Position numbers and translations under genes: made by a program. DNA of 64,000 nt from an uncultured Alphaproteobacteria bacterium. GTDB lineage: Bacteria; Pseudomonadota; Alphaproteobacteria; HIMB59; GCA-002718135. The stretch lies in assembly GCA_902595425.1 (NCBI GenBank), contig CACJPV010000001.1, positions 1 through 64,000 on the forward strand, in the 5' to 3' direction. Under the pieces are notes generated by a model. The model worked only from the letters and a program-made list of their open reading frames with translations, was not told the DNA's origin and did no database searches. Each line of letters starts with the position of its first letter. The stretch's first letter is position 1. Positions 33,799 through 42,196 of the stretch are shown piece by piece.

Positions 33799-33881
33799 AT
33801 TATTTCCTCCTATAAGAAGTATTCCTCTTGTAAACTTCTCTGCTCTTAAAATGAGAAGATCGTGCACGAGGAATGCTTTTT
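33783..33881. ncRNA. Structured element with alternative stems behind truncated glpD
   Basis: Stem A: GAGCAGAG (33783-33790) with CTCTGCTC (33838-33845), perfect. Stem B: 33819-33830 with 33865-33876, 12 positions with one mismatch and one wobble. Inside B: CTTCTC (33835-33840) with GAGAAG (33853-33858). A and B are mutually exclusive because the strands cross and overlap. On the plus strand B is followed by TTTTTA like a terminator. On the minus strand the TTCCTC arm could instead pair with the Shine-Dalgarno region. A riboswitch-like leader or small RNA is possible. Confidence 0.4.
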
Positions 33882-35043
33882 ATAGTGGTTTAGAGTCTGT
33901 CCAATTTTTTGTTTTAGTATCTGGTAAATAAGGAGATAATTCTTCCATTACATTTTCTGATAACTTTCTATAGGTGGTAAGTTTTCCACCATAAATATTT
34001 AGTAAAGGTAAATTATTGTTTTCACAATTTAAATCAAAAACATAGTCTCTAGTTACTTTTGAAGCTTCTTTAAAATCTTCAATCAAAGGACGTATACCTG
34101 AATAAGTCTCAACAATATCCTCTTCAGAAATTTGCCTAATAAAATGATTATTAATTGTATTAATTAAATAAATTTTCTCTTCATCAGAAATTGATGGGTT
34201 GTCAGGTGAATTAACATCAACTTCCGTTGTCCCAATGAGAGAGTACTCATCTTTATATGGAATTACAAAAACAATTCTATTATCCTCATTTTGTAAAGTG
34301 AACGCAACTTCTTCATCGTATAATTTTTTTGTAATGATATGACTTCCTCTTACAAGCCTAATTGATTTTTTTGCATTAATTTTGAGAACATTATTGACGG
34401 TTTCATTAATCCATGGACCTGCTGCATTTATTAAAATTTTTGATTTTATTTTTTTATTATTATTAAGAGTTATTTCCCAATAATTGTCTATTCTATTAGC
34501 ATTTATTACTTTTGTATCTTCTGCAATATTAGCTCCCATTTTTTTTGCATCATCTATATTCATTTCCACTAATTTCTTGTCATCAACTTTGACATCATAA
34601 TACTGGAAACCATCTGAAAACTTTGATTGTAAAATATTTTGATACTTTTTATTAAAATTAATTTTAGATGATTTAGGTATTTTTGATTTACCACCAAGAT
34701 TATCATATAAAAATAATCCGAGTCTAATCAATAATTTTGATCTTAGTTTTTTTGTATGCGGAATGACAAATGGCAAAGGCTTAGTAATTGATGGGGCAAT
34801 TTTAGTAATTACTTCTCTTTCTCTAAGAGACTCAGCAACAAGTTTGAACTCATAATTTTCTAAATATCTTAAACCACCATGTATTAGCTTAGATGACCAA
34901 GAAGATGTTGCAGAACCTACCTTTCCCTTTTCTGCCAAATAAACTTTTAAACCTCTGCCACTGGCATCTCTTGCGATTCCAGCGCCATTTATCCCACCAC
35001 CTATTATAAAAATATCATATTTAATATTTTGTGTTTCCATCAT
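33880..35043 (-). CDS. glpD: Glycerol-3-phosphate dehydrogenase, C-terminally truncated
   Basis: This FAD enzyme oxidises glycerol 3-phosphate to dihydroxyacetone phosphate at the membrane. Present: the FAD motif DIFIIGGGINGAGIARDASGRGLKV, SSWSSKLIHGGLRYLENYEFKLV, the mid-domain NAAGPWI, RLVRGSHII, IPYKDEYSLIGTTEVD and NIYGGKLTTYRKLSE. The protein stops at residue 387, right after NWTDSKPL. Family members normally continue with PGG and a C-terminal helical domain to about 500 residues. The catalytic domain is complete, so it may still work, or it may be decaying. It is divergent from the ugp operon, which imports its substrate. Confidence 0.85.
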   Translation of the reverse strand: MMETQNIKYDIFIIGGGINGAGIARDASGRGLKVYLAEKGKVGSATSSWSSKLIHGGLRYLENYEFKLVAESLREREVITKIAPSITKPLPFVIPHTKKLRSKLLIRLGLFLYDNLGGKSKIPKSSKINFNKKYQNILQSKFSDGFQYYDVKVDDKKLVEMNIDDAKKMGANIAEDTKVINANRIDNYWEITLNNNKKIKSKILINAAGPWINETVNNVLKINAKKSIRLVRGSHIITKKLYDEEVAFTLQNEDNRIVFVIPYKDEYSLIGTTEVDVNSPDNPSISDEEKIYLINTINNHFIRQISEEDIVETYSGIRPLIEDFKEASKVTRDYVFDLNCENNNLPLLNIYGGKLTTYRKLSENVMEELSPYLPDTKTKNWTDSKPL

Positions 35044-35120
35044 ATATTTTGTATTTTTTTTATAATTTTTATATTTATTAATTTTATAATAATTATAAAA
35101 AAATTAATTAAAAAATTTAG

Positions 35121-35134
35121 GTAAAACGCTTTAC
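35121..35134. promoter_or_regulatory. Possible operator between glpD and ugpB
   Basis: GTAAAACGCTTTAC is a 14-bp near-palindrome (one asymmetric pair) with a central CpG, in a 193-base divergent gap that is otherwise almost pure A+T. The half-site differs from the CCAAAA sites, so a different LacI-type regulator would be expected. TTGATA (35135-35140) follows directly as a possible -35 toward ugpB, but a matching -10 is unclear. Confidence 0.4.
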
Positions 35135-35236
35135 TTGATATCATATTTGTTTAAGTATTTTATTATAAAAATGTAATATTTTTATTTTAAAAAAATTATG
35201 TTTTTATAATTATAAATCTTTTTTTTAGGAGGATAA

Positions 35237-36547
35237 ATGAAAAATTTATTTAAATTTTTTATAGCTTTAATAACTGCTTCCTTTTTATCATTTCCAACAA
35301 TTGCAAAGCCTATAGAGCTTCATTATTGGCATGGTCATACAGGAAAACTTGAAGCTATTATTAATGAAATTGCAGACAGATGGAATGCGAGTCAAGATGA
35401 GTCAGTTTTAATTCCAACCAGTAAAGGTAGTTATGAGGATATCTTAGCTGCGTTTATTGCGGCCTACAGAGCCGGTGAACATCCGCACATGGTTCAAGTA
35501 TATGATGCAGGTGCTGCAATAATGGTAGCTCAAGTTAAAAATGGTGTTGTATACCCATTTGAAGACATGGCAGCTGAATATGGTGTAGACTTTAATAAGG
35601 ATGACTACATTCCTGGTATTAGAAATTTCTATGCTGACTCAGATGGAAAAATGATTGGTATACCTTTTAATAGTTCAACTTGTTTGATGTATGCCAACAT
35701 GGATATCCTAGAAGCTGCTGGAGTTGAAGTTCCAAAAACTTATGAGGAATTTGAGCAAATTGCTCCTAAAATTCTAGAAGCTGGCTATACTCCATTACTA
35801 CAAAGTCACAGTCCTTGGATTTGGACAGAAAATTTCTTTTCAAGACATAATCTGCTTATGACTGATGGTAACAATGGTTATGATGATGTACCAACGACTA
35901 CTTTATTTGCTGATACTCCAGAATTTATTACTCACTGGACTAAAGTAAAAGAGTGGAAAGATAAAGGATGGTACGATTATAAAGGCCGTGCATGGGGAGA
36001 TAACCAAGCACCATTTATTGCTGGTGAAGCTGCTTTCTGGCTTGGATCTGCTGCTTCATTTAGTGGTATGAAAGGTGTTGTTCCAAACTTCACTGTTAAT
36101 CACATCCCTTATTGGGATTCAATTACTGGAGGTAAGGAATATCCAACATTTATTGGTGGTGCTGCAAACTGGATTTTATCAGGTAAATCTGATGAAGAGT
36201 ACGCTGCACTAATGAAATTAGCTGAATTCATGACATCTCCCGAACAACAATTGTTCTATCATAACATGTCAGGTTATGCTGCTGTTACGTACTCAGCAAC
36301 AGATCTAGCTAATGAGATTGGCTTCTACGAAGCTTCTCCTTATCATAAAGCTGTTGGTGAACAGCTAAGTTTAACTGGTTCAACTATTCCTGGTGGATAT
36401 AGAGCTGGAAACTGGCCGCAAATTCGTGAAGTCCTATATGAGAATTACCCTAAAATGTTGAATGGGGAAATAAGTATAGAGGAAGGCATGAAAAGAATGG
36501 ATGAGGGAGCTTCTAAATTGCTTGCTCAGTTCGCTAAAACTTTATAA
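35237..36547 (+). CDS. ugpB: Glycerol-3-phosphate ABC transporter solute-binding protein (UgpB-like)
   Basis: The 436-residue periplasmic receptor has AGGAGGA 5 bases before its ATG and a signal peptide ending SFPTIAK. UgpB-like strings: IELHYWHGHTGKLEAIINEIADRWN, YEDILAAFIAAYRAGEHPHMVQVYDAGAA, MIGIPFNSSTCLMYANMDILEAAG, PFIAGEAAFWLGSAAS and the late ligand site YRAGNWPQIREVLYENYPKML. It binds glycerol 3-phosphate or glycerophosphodiesters. It heads ugpBAEE'C and is divergent from glpD, which uses the imported product. Confidence 0.92.
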   Translation: MKNLFKFFIALITASFLSFPTIAKPIELHYWHGHTGKLEAIINEIADRWNASQDESVLIPTSKGSYEDILAAFIAAYRAGEHPHMVQVYDAGAAIMVAQVKNGVVYPFEDMAAEYGVDFNKDDYIPGIRNFYADSDGKMIGIPFNSSTCLMYANMDILEAAGVEVPKTYEEFEQIAPKILEAGYTPLLQSHSPWIWTENFFSRHNLLMTDGNNGYDDVPTTTLFADTPEFITHWTKVKEWKDKGWYDYKGRAWGDNQAPFIAGEAAFWLGSAASFSGMKGVVPNFTVNHIPYWDSITGGKEYPTFIGGAANWILSGKSDEEYAALMKLAEFMTSPEQQLFYHNMSGYAAVTYSATDLANEIGFYEASPYHKAVGEQLSLTGSTIPGGYRAGNWPQIREVLYENYPKMLNGEISIEEGMKRMDEGASKLLAQFAKTL

Positions 36548-36563
36548 CATCAACACAATATAT

Positions 36564-36583
36564 GGAGGGCTTTAAGGCCCTCC
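36564..36583 (+). terminator. Hairpin between ugpB and ugpA
   Basis: A GC-rich 7-bp stem (GGAGGGC 36564-36570 with GCCCTCC 36577-36583) with a 6-base loop, 16 bases after the ugpB stop and 9 bases before the ugpA start. No long T run. Confidence 0.55.
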
Positions 36584-36592
36584 TATTAAATT

Positions 36593-37471
36593 ATGAAAAG
36601 AGTCCAATTTAGTTCTTATTTTACACAATATTTTTTTATTGCTCCTCAACTTGCAATAATATTAATTTTTTTATATTTGCCTATTGTTCAAACATTTAGA
36701 GATGCATTTACAATACAAGATGCATTTGGCTTTGGACGATATTTTTCTGGTCTTGATAATTTTACTTTTGTCTTATCTGATCCTAATTATATTACTGCAT
36801 TAAAATTTACTTTGATTTTTATTTTTGTTATCACATTATTTTCTTGCTCAATTGGATTACTATTGGCTGTTCAAGCAAACAATGTCATTCATGGTAAAAG
36901 CGCATATAAAACACTCTTAATTTGGCCTTATGCAATTGCACCGGCTGTTGTTGGAGTAACTGCTAATTACTTTTTTAGTGAAAGACTAGGAATACTCTAT
37001 AATTTTTTTAACGGACTTTGGGGATTTGATTGGTATGACAATGTATACGATGCTTATATTTATGTGTTCATTGCAGCCTCGTGGAAACAAATCAGTGCAA
37101 ATTTTATTTTCTTTTTGGCAGGCCTACAAAATATTCAAAAATCAATAATTGAAGCATCGATTATTGATTGTAAAAGTAGTTTTAGAAGATTTTGGACAAT
37201 AACCTTCCCTCTTCTCATGCCAACAACATTCTTTCTCATAATTATAAATATAACTTATTCATTTTTTGATACTTTAGGAATTATAGACACAACTACTATT
37301 GGTGCTCCAAGTGGAGAAACAAAAACACTTGTTTATAAAGCTTATATTGATGGATTTAAAGGTTTGGACCTTGGAAGTGCTGGCGCACAATCCATAATAA
37401 TGATGCTAATTGTGTTAGTCATTACTGTATTTCAATTTAGATTTATTGAAGGAAAAATTCATTACAATTAA
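36593..37471 (+). CDS. ugpA: Glycerol-3-phosphate ABC transporter permease (UgpA-like)
   Basis: This MalF-type permease has 292 residues and six spans. Strings typical of UgpA: FIAPQLAIILIFLYLPIVQTFRDAF, GLDNFTFVLSDPNYITALKFTLIF, LIWPYAIAPAVVGV and FFLAGLQNIQKSIIEAS. The EAA loop that contacts the ATPase reads EASIIDCKSSFRRFWTITFP; the usual EAA-x-x-DGA is changed at two places (A to S and G to C). The rest of the loop is intact, so I think it is functional. It is 1 base from the next permease start. Confidence 0.9.
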   Translation: MKRVQFSSYFTQYFFIAPQLAIILIFLYLPIVQTFRDAFTIQDAFGFGRYFSGLDNFTFVLSDPNYITALKFTLIFIFVITLFSCSIGLLLAVQANNVIHGKSAYKTLLIWPYAIAPAVVGVTANYFFSERLGILYNFFNGLWGFDWYDNVYDAYIYVFIAASWKQISANFIFFLAGLQNIQKSIIEASIIDCKSSFRRFWTITFPLLMPTTFFLIIINITYSFFDTLGIIDTTTIGAPSGETKTLVYKAYIDGFKGLDLGSAGAQSIIMMLIVLVITVFQFRFIEGKIHYN

Positions 37472-37472
37472 T

Positions 37473-38297
37473 ATGAGCAGAATATTTAGAATAACTGTAT
37501 CTCACTCAATCTTAATTTGGGGTGTGCTTCTTATGATTGTTCCTCTTTGGTTGGTATTTGCAAGTTCAACACACAGTAATAGTTTTATTTATAATGAAGG
37601 CATGCAATGGAAGATTGGAGGAGAGTTTTTTGATAATTACGATAGAGTACTAAATAGAAAAGGTGGTTTTACAAAAGAAATTACTGCAAGTGGAATTTTT
37701 TATAATAGTTTTATCATGGCTTTTGGTATCGCAAGCCTATCTGTATTTGTTTCTATGATGGCTGCTTACTCTCTTGTGTATTTTAAAACACGTTTTTCAA
37801 CATTATTTTTTTGGTTAATATTTGTAACACTACTTGTTCCTTTAGAACTTCGCATTTTGCCTAGCTATCAAATTGTTTCTGATTTAAATTTATTAAATTC
37901 TTATGCAGGTTTAATTCTGCCTTTATCCGCATCAGCTATTGCTACATTTTTCTTTCGTCAATATTACCGATCTATTCCTGAAGAACTTTTGGAAGCTGCA
38001 AAATTAGATGGGGCAAATAGCTGGAAATTCTTTATCGATTTTTTAGTTCCACTATCTAAAACGATGATAGCTGCAATGTTTATCTTTATGTTTGTGTACG
38101 GGTACAATCAATATCTTTGGCCACTGATAATGACAACTTCTGAGAAGTATTGGACAGTAGTTATGGGGCTAAAAATGATTTACGGCGGTAACAGTGTTGA
38201 TAGATATACCTATGTAATATTATCATTGATACCACCAGTGATAATAATTGTATTTTTGCAAAGACTTTTTATTCAAGGATTATTTCAGTCAAAATGA
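37473..38297 (+). CDS. ugpE: Glycerol-3-phosphate ABC transporter permease (UgpE-like), copy 1
   Basis: This MalG-type permease has 274 residues from the ATG at 37473; an upstream in-frame ATG would overlap ugpA. UgpE strings: PLWLVFASSTHSN, FFDNYDRVLNRKGGF, LFFWLIFVTLLVPLELRILPSYQIVSDL and the EAA loop EAAKLDGANSWKFFIDFLVPLSKTMIAA. The next gene is a tandem copy. The stop overlaps that gene's start in ATGA. Copy 1 lacks the insert QESYEGGNLPRVAE found near the C-terminus of copy 2. Confidence 0.9.
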   Translation: MSRIFRITVSHSILIWGVLLMIVPLWLVFASSTHSNSFIYNEGMQWKIGGEFFDNYDRVLNRKGGFTKEITASGIFYNSFIMAFGIASLSVFVSMMAAYSLVYFKTRFSTLFFWLIFVTLLVPLELRILPSYQIVSDLNLLNSYAGLILPLSASAIATFFFRQYYRSIPEELLEAAKLDGANSWKFFIDFLVPLSKTMIAAMFIFMFVYGYNQYLWPLIMTTSEKYWTVVMGLKMIYGGNSVDRYTYVILSLIPPVIIIVFLQRLFIQGLFQSK

Positions 38298-39145
38298 GTT
38301 CCAGAACCCTTCAATTTACTGCACATTTTATTTTATGGCTTGGTGTCTTGGTTATGGTCGTACCAATTTGGATTGCTTTTGCAAGTTCAACACACGAAAA
38401 TGTTGACATTATTACTGAGGGGATGAAATGGGGATTAGGTGATAAGTTTTTTGATAACTACAATGAAGTACTAAATCGAAAAGGCGGTTTCTCACAAGAA
38501 ATAACAGCTACGAGCATGTTTATAAATAGCTTCATTATGGCTTTTGGTATTGCAACTGTAAAAGTAATAATATCAGCTATGTCTGCTTATGCTATTGTTT
38601 ACTTTAGATTTAGACTAGCTACACCAATTTTTTGGTTAATCTTTATCACTCTTCTTGTGCCTCTTGAGGTAAGAATATTGCCTAGCTATCAAATAGTGTC
38701 AGATTTAAATTTAACAAATTCATATACAGGGTTAGTACTACCTCTTGTAGCTTCAGCTACAGCAACATTTTTCTTTAGACAATTTTATAAATCTGTTCCA
38801 GATGAACTTTTGGAAGCTGCAAAATTAGATGGGGCAAATAGTTGGAAATTCTTTATTGATTTTCTTCTACCTTTGTCCAAAACAATGATAGCAGCTATGT
38901 TTATTTTCATGTTCGTTTATGGTTATAGCCAATATTTATGGCCATTAATTATGACTACAGATGAGAAATATTGGACAGTAGTAATGGGAATGAAGATTAT
39001 ATTTCAAGAGTCTTACGAGGGTGGAAATCTCCCAAGAGTTGCTGAGAGATTTTCATATATAATTTTATCAATGATACCTCCAGTGTTGGTGGTAATCTTT
39101 TTACAACGATGGTTTATTAAGGGCCTAATACAAACGGAGAAATAA
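38294..39145 (+). CDS. ugpE: Glycerol-3-phosphate ABC transporter permease (UgpE-like), copy 2
   Basis: The 283-residue protein is a tandem duplicate of 37473-38297. Most of spans 2-5 and the EAA loop (EAAKLDGANSWKFFIDFLLPLSKTMIAA) are nearly identical, while the N-terminal span and the first cytoplasmic part differ. It has the extra string ESYEGGNLPRVAERF between the last two spans, as in standard UgpE of about 281 residues, so this is likely the ancestral form. It may pair with UgpA instead of copy 1 or form a second transporter. ugpC follows with no gap. Confidence 0.9.
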   Translation: MSSRTLQFTAHFILWLGVLVMVVPIWIAFASSTHENVDIITEGMKWGLGDKFFDNYNEVLNRKGGFSQEITATSMFINSFIMAFGIATVKVIISAMSAYAIVYFRFRLATPIFWLIFITLLVPLEVRILPSYQIVSDLNLTNSYTGLVLPLVASATATFFFRQFYKSVPDELLEAAKLDGANSWKFFIDFLLPLSKTMIAAMFIFMFVYGYSQYLWPLIMTTDEKYWTVVMGMKIIFQESYEGGNLPRVAERFSYIILSMIPPVLVVIFLQRWFIKGLIQTEK

Positions 39146-40198
39146 ATGAGTTATTTAGAGTTAGAAAATGTAACTAAAATTTATCCAAATGGAACAAAAG
39201 CTGTAAATGAAACTTCTCTAAGTATTAATGAAGGAGAACTAATGGTATTTGTTGGTCCAAGTGGATGTGGCAAATCAACTTTATTAAGAATGATAGCTGG
39301 TTTAGAAGATATTACTGGTGGAGAAATTAAATTAGATAATAGAGTAATTAATAAAGTTGACCCTTCTGAAAGAGATGTTGCAATGGTTTTTCAAAATTAT
39401 GCTCTTTACCCACACATGAATGTTTACAAGAATTTAGCATATGGATTAAAAAATAAAGGAGAATCAAAGGAAGAGATAGAAAAAAAAGTAAATCAAGTAG
39501 CTGAACTTTTAGAAATCAAAGAATTTCTATTAAGAAAACCGGGTCAACTTTCAGGTGGACAAAGACAACGTGTTGCGATGGGCAGAGCTATAGTCAGAAA
39601 CCCAAAAGCCTTTTTATTTGATGAGCCTTTATCTAACCTAGATGCAAAATTAAGAGGACAAGTTAGAATTGAAATTAAAAAATTGCAAAAGCAAATGGAT
39701 GTTACAAGTGTATTTGTTACACATGATCAAGTAGAAGCTATGACATTAGGAGATCGATTAGCTGTAATAAATGAAGGGGTTATTGAGCAAGTAGGCTCAC
39801 CCATTGAGGTTTATGAAAAGCCAGCAACATATTTTGTAGCAGAATTTATAGGAACACCACAAATGAATTTTATTAATGGTAAAATTCATTCAAATAAATT
39901 TATTTCAGATGGATTTGAATTTTCAATAAATAAAGATGTAAAGGATCAAGAAGTAATTTTTGGTATTAGACCAGAAAACCTAAAAGTGAGCGCAAATGGC
40001 AGTATAAAGATTAAAGTAGATCTAATAGAAAAGCTTGGCGCTGACAGTATTATCTATGGTTATGATAAATCAAACAATTATTTATGTTATAGAGAAAATG
40101 GTAATACTAAAATAAAAGCGAATGAAGAAATTTCATTAGAAATTGATGATGAAAATTATCACTTGTTTGATCAAGAGACAAAAAAAAGATTAAACTAA
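39146..40198 (+). CDS. ugpC: Glycerol-3-phosphate ABC transporter ATPase (UgpC-like)
   Basis: This MalK-type ATPase has 350 residues: Walker A GPSGCGKST (about 37), VFQNYALYPHMNV, signature LSGGQRQR, Walker B FLFDEPLSNLD and switch VTHDQVE. The C-terminal OB/TOBE regulatory domain starts at about 235 (FIGTPQMNFINGKI, FGIRPENLKV). It starts 1 base after the second permease, so it belongs to the ugp operon. Such ATPases often serve several permeases; the amino-sugar importer here has none of its own. Its 3' end overlaps the convergent HAD gene by 9 bases. Confidence 0.92.
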   Translation: MSYLELENVTKIYPNGTKAVNETSLSINEGELMVFVGPSGCGKSTLLRMIAGLEDITGGEIKLDNRVINKVDPSERDVAMVFQNYALYPHMNVYKNLAYGLKNKGESKEEIEKKVNQVAELLEIKEFLLRKPGQLSGGQRQRVAMGRAIVRNPKAFLFDEPLSNLDAKLRGQVRIEIKKLQKQMDVTSVFVTHDQVEAMTLGDRLAVINEGVIEQVGSPIEVYEKPATYFVAEFIGTPQMNFINGKIHSNKFISDGFEFSINKDVKDQEVIFGIRPENLKVSANGSIKIKVDLIEKLGADSIIYGYDKSNNYLCYRENGNTKIKANEEISLEIDDENYHLFDQETKKRLN

Positions 40199-40783
40199 AA
40201 ATTTTTTAATTTCTGTCTCAATAATATTTGGATTTGTTAAATGTATAGTTTTAAAATTCATTTCTTGAGCTGCCTGAATATTTTCTAACTTATCATCAAT
40301 AAACACGGTCTCTTCCGGATTTAAATTAAAACGATCTCTTGCTAATTGATAAATAGCATGATCAGGTTTAATAAGTTTATCCTCACCAGAAATAAGAAGT
40401 CCGTCAAATAATTTTAAAAAAGGATAATCATCAGTCATCCCTGCAAAAGTTTCTGCTGACCAATTAGATAATACGTAGCATTCGTAATTTTTATCTTTAA
40501 GTTTTTTTAAGATATCTACTGCCTCCTCAAAAACTCCTCTGATCATTTTTCGATGATTTTTGTAATACATCTTAATTTCTTTTTCATAATGAGGATATTT
40601 AGGAATTAGCTCTAACTCAGCTTTAGCAATAGATCTTCCAGCATCTTGTTGAACGTTCCAATGATCATTACAAACTTCAGCTAAGAAGAATTCTCTCTCT
40701 TCAATATTTTCAAATACATCCTTATAAAAGTGATTAGGATCCCAATCAAAAAATACACCACCTAAATCAAAAAGAAATTTCAT
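40190..40783 (-). CDS. HAD-superfamily hydrolase (HAD-IA, haloacid dehalogenase-like)
   Basis: I chose the ATG at 40783 (MKFLFDLGGVFFDWD), giving 197 residues; an upstream ATG at 40819 would add 12 unlike the family. Motif I is FDLGGVFFDWD, in which the usual second aspartate (DxD) is replaced by glycine: D-L-G. That is the HAD pattern of YihX/epoxide-hydrolase N-domain-type phosphatases. Motif II is VLSNWS, motif III K in LIKPDHAIYQLA, and motif IV FIDDKLENI. It may dephosphorylate a small sugar phosphate. Convergent with ugpC. Confidence 0.85.
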   Translation of the reverse strand: MKFLFDLGGVFFDWDPNHFYKDVFENIEEREFFLAEVCNDHWNVQQDAGRSIAKAELELIPKYPHYEKEIKMYYKNHRKMIRGVFEEAVDILKKLKDKNYECYVLSNWSAETFAGMTDDYPFLKLFDGLLISGEDKLIKPDHAIYQLARDRFNLNPEETVFIDDKLENIQAAQEMNFKTIHLTNPNIIETEIKKFLV

Positions 40784-40833
40784 AAAATCTATTTTGTTGT
40801 ATAATTTAATTACTATCAAAATTCATTATATTT

Positions 40834-41697
40834 ATGAAAAAAAAAATTGAATTAATTATTCAAAAAGAATTAAATAATTTAATAGGAAAAAAATTTTCTA
40901 AAAGTTACATTTGTAAATATATATTACCAATTATTCAGTATATTGATAAAAGTAATGATAAGAAATTTATAATTTCTGGCTCTCAAGGTGCTGGTAAATC
41001 AACTTTATCAAAGTTAATTAAAATTATTATTGAAAAAACTTCATCAAAAAAAGTAATGCTTCTTAGTATTGATGATTACTACTTATCTAAAATAGATAGA
41101 TATAATATCTCACAGCAAATCCATCCCCTTCTAATAACTAGAGGTGTTCCAGGTACTCACGATATAAAAAAACTAAAAGAGCATTTAGGACAATTTAAAA
41201 AAAAACAGTTTCCAATTATAACTCCAACTTTTAATAAACTTAAAGATGATATTTCAAAAAAAACTAAAGTTTTTAATAAAGCTGATATATTAATTTTAGA
41301 AGGCTGGTGCTGTGGGGCAAAACCCATAGCAAAAAATTATCTTCATAAGAATTTGAATAAAATTGAAAAGAAATTTGATAAAAATTTTAAATGGAGAAAA
41401 TATTATAATTCGAAATTAAAAAATGAATATCAACAAATATTTAAGACTTTTGACAGAATAATTTATCTTCAACCTTCATCATTTCATTTTGTTCTAAATT
41501 GGAGGTATGCACAAGAAAAAGATAATGCAAAAAAAACAAAAACTAAAAATTTCATGAATAAAAATACAACAAAAAATTTTATTCTTTACTATGAAAAATT
41601 AACAAAATGGATGATTAAAAACATGCCTGACAAAGCAGACATGTTAATTAAAGTCGATAAGGCGCAGAAAATTAAGAAAATTATTTATTATGATTGA
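40834..41697 (+). CDS. D-glycerate 3-kinase-like P-loop kinase
   Basis: The 287-residue kinase has P-loop GSQGAGKST (about 47-55). The plant/fungal-type glycerate kinase pattern follows: LSIDDYYLSKIDR, then HPLLITRGVPGTHD, then FNKLKDD and LILEGWCCGAKPI. These fit the GLYK/Tda10/YggC-type group, which makes 3-phosphoglycerate from D-glycerate. A lysine-rich insert (about 170-250) is common in this AT-rich genome. It may channel glycerate from glycerol or sugar-acid breakdown into glycolysis. Its last 10 bases overlap the TPR gene, which converges on it. Confidence 0.85.
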   Translation: MKKKIELIIQKELNNLIGKKFSKSYICKYILPIIQYIDKSNDKKFIISGSQGAGKSTLSKLIKIIIEKTSSKKVMLLSIDDYYLSKIDRYNISQQIHPLLITRGVPGTHDIKKLKEHLGQFKKKQFPIITPTFNKLKDDISKKTKVFNKADILILEGWCCGAKPIAKNYLHKNLNKIEKKFDKNFKWRKYYNSKLKNEYQQIFKTFDRIIYLQPSSFHFVLNWRYAQEKDNAKKTKTKNFMNKNTTKNFILYYEKLTKWMIKNMPDKADMLIKVDKAQKIKKIIYYD

Positions 41698-42158
41698 TAA
41701 TTTTCAATAGCTTGAAGAAGGTCTTTATACTCCTCAGCATTTTTTCCAACAAGGTTTTCTAATTTACTTAACATTCTCATAGCTTGATTTTTTTGATCTC
41801 GCATCAAGTATAGTTCACCTAAATATTCATGAGCACCTGCATGCTCTGGATCTATTTCTAAAGCCATCATATAAGCAGCAAAAGACTTATCGAGTTCAGG
41901 ATTTTCTAATTTTCTATAACTAAAACCAAGAAGATTATAAATGTCTGCTCTCCTTGTGCCTAAGTCCTCTCTTTTTGTAAGTTTTTTAAGTAACTTAAGA
42001 GATTTGTCATATTTTTTGTTATAGATGTGTTTTTCAGCTAACTCATATAAACTGTTAATTTGGTCAGATGTTGTCGTAGAGTCACTATTGCTCGACTCTG
42101 TACCAGCACCACTAACATTAAATGAAGTTAGTAAAAGTAATATTAATAGTTTTTTCAT
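41688..42158 (-). CDS. Exported TPR-repeat protein
   Basis: The 156-residue protein has a signal peptide (MKKLLILLLLTSFNVSGAG), a serine/threonine-rich stretch and about two to three TPR helix pairs: SLYELAEKHIYNKKYDKSLKLLKKL, ADIYNLLGFSYRKLENPELDKSFAAYMMALEIDPEHAGAHEYLGELYL, in pieces typical of the repeat. TPR proteins are protein-protein adaptors. No enzyme motif. Neighbours give no hint of a partner. Likely periplasmic. Confidence 0.82.
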   Translation of the reverse strand: MKKLLILLLLTSFNVSGAGTESSNSDSTTTSDQINSLYELAEKHIYNKKYDKSLKLLKKLTKREDLGTRRADIYNLLGFSYRKLENPELDKSFAAYMMALEIDPEHAGAHEYLGELYLMRDQKNQAMRMLSKLENLVGKNAEEYKDLLQAIENYQS

Positions 42159-42196
42159 TTTGGTGATATATTCCAGTAATTTTAGATTTCAATAGT

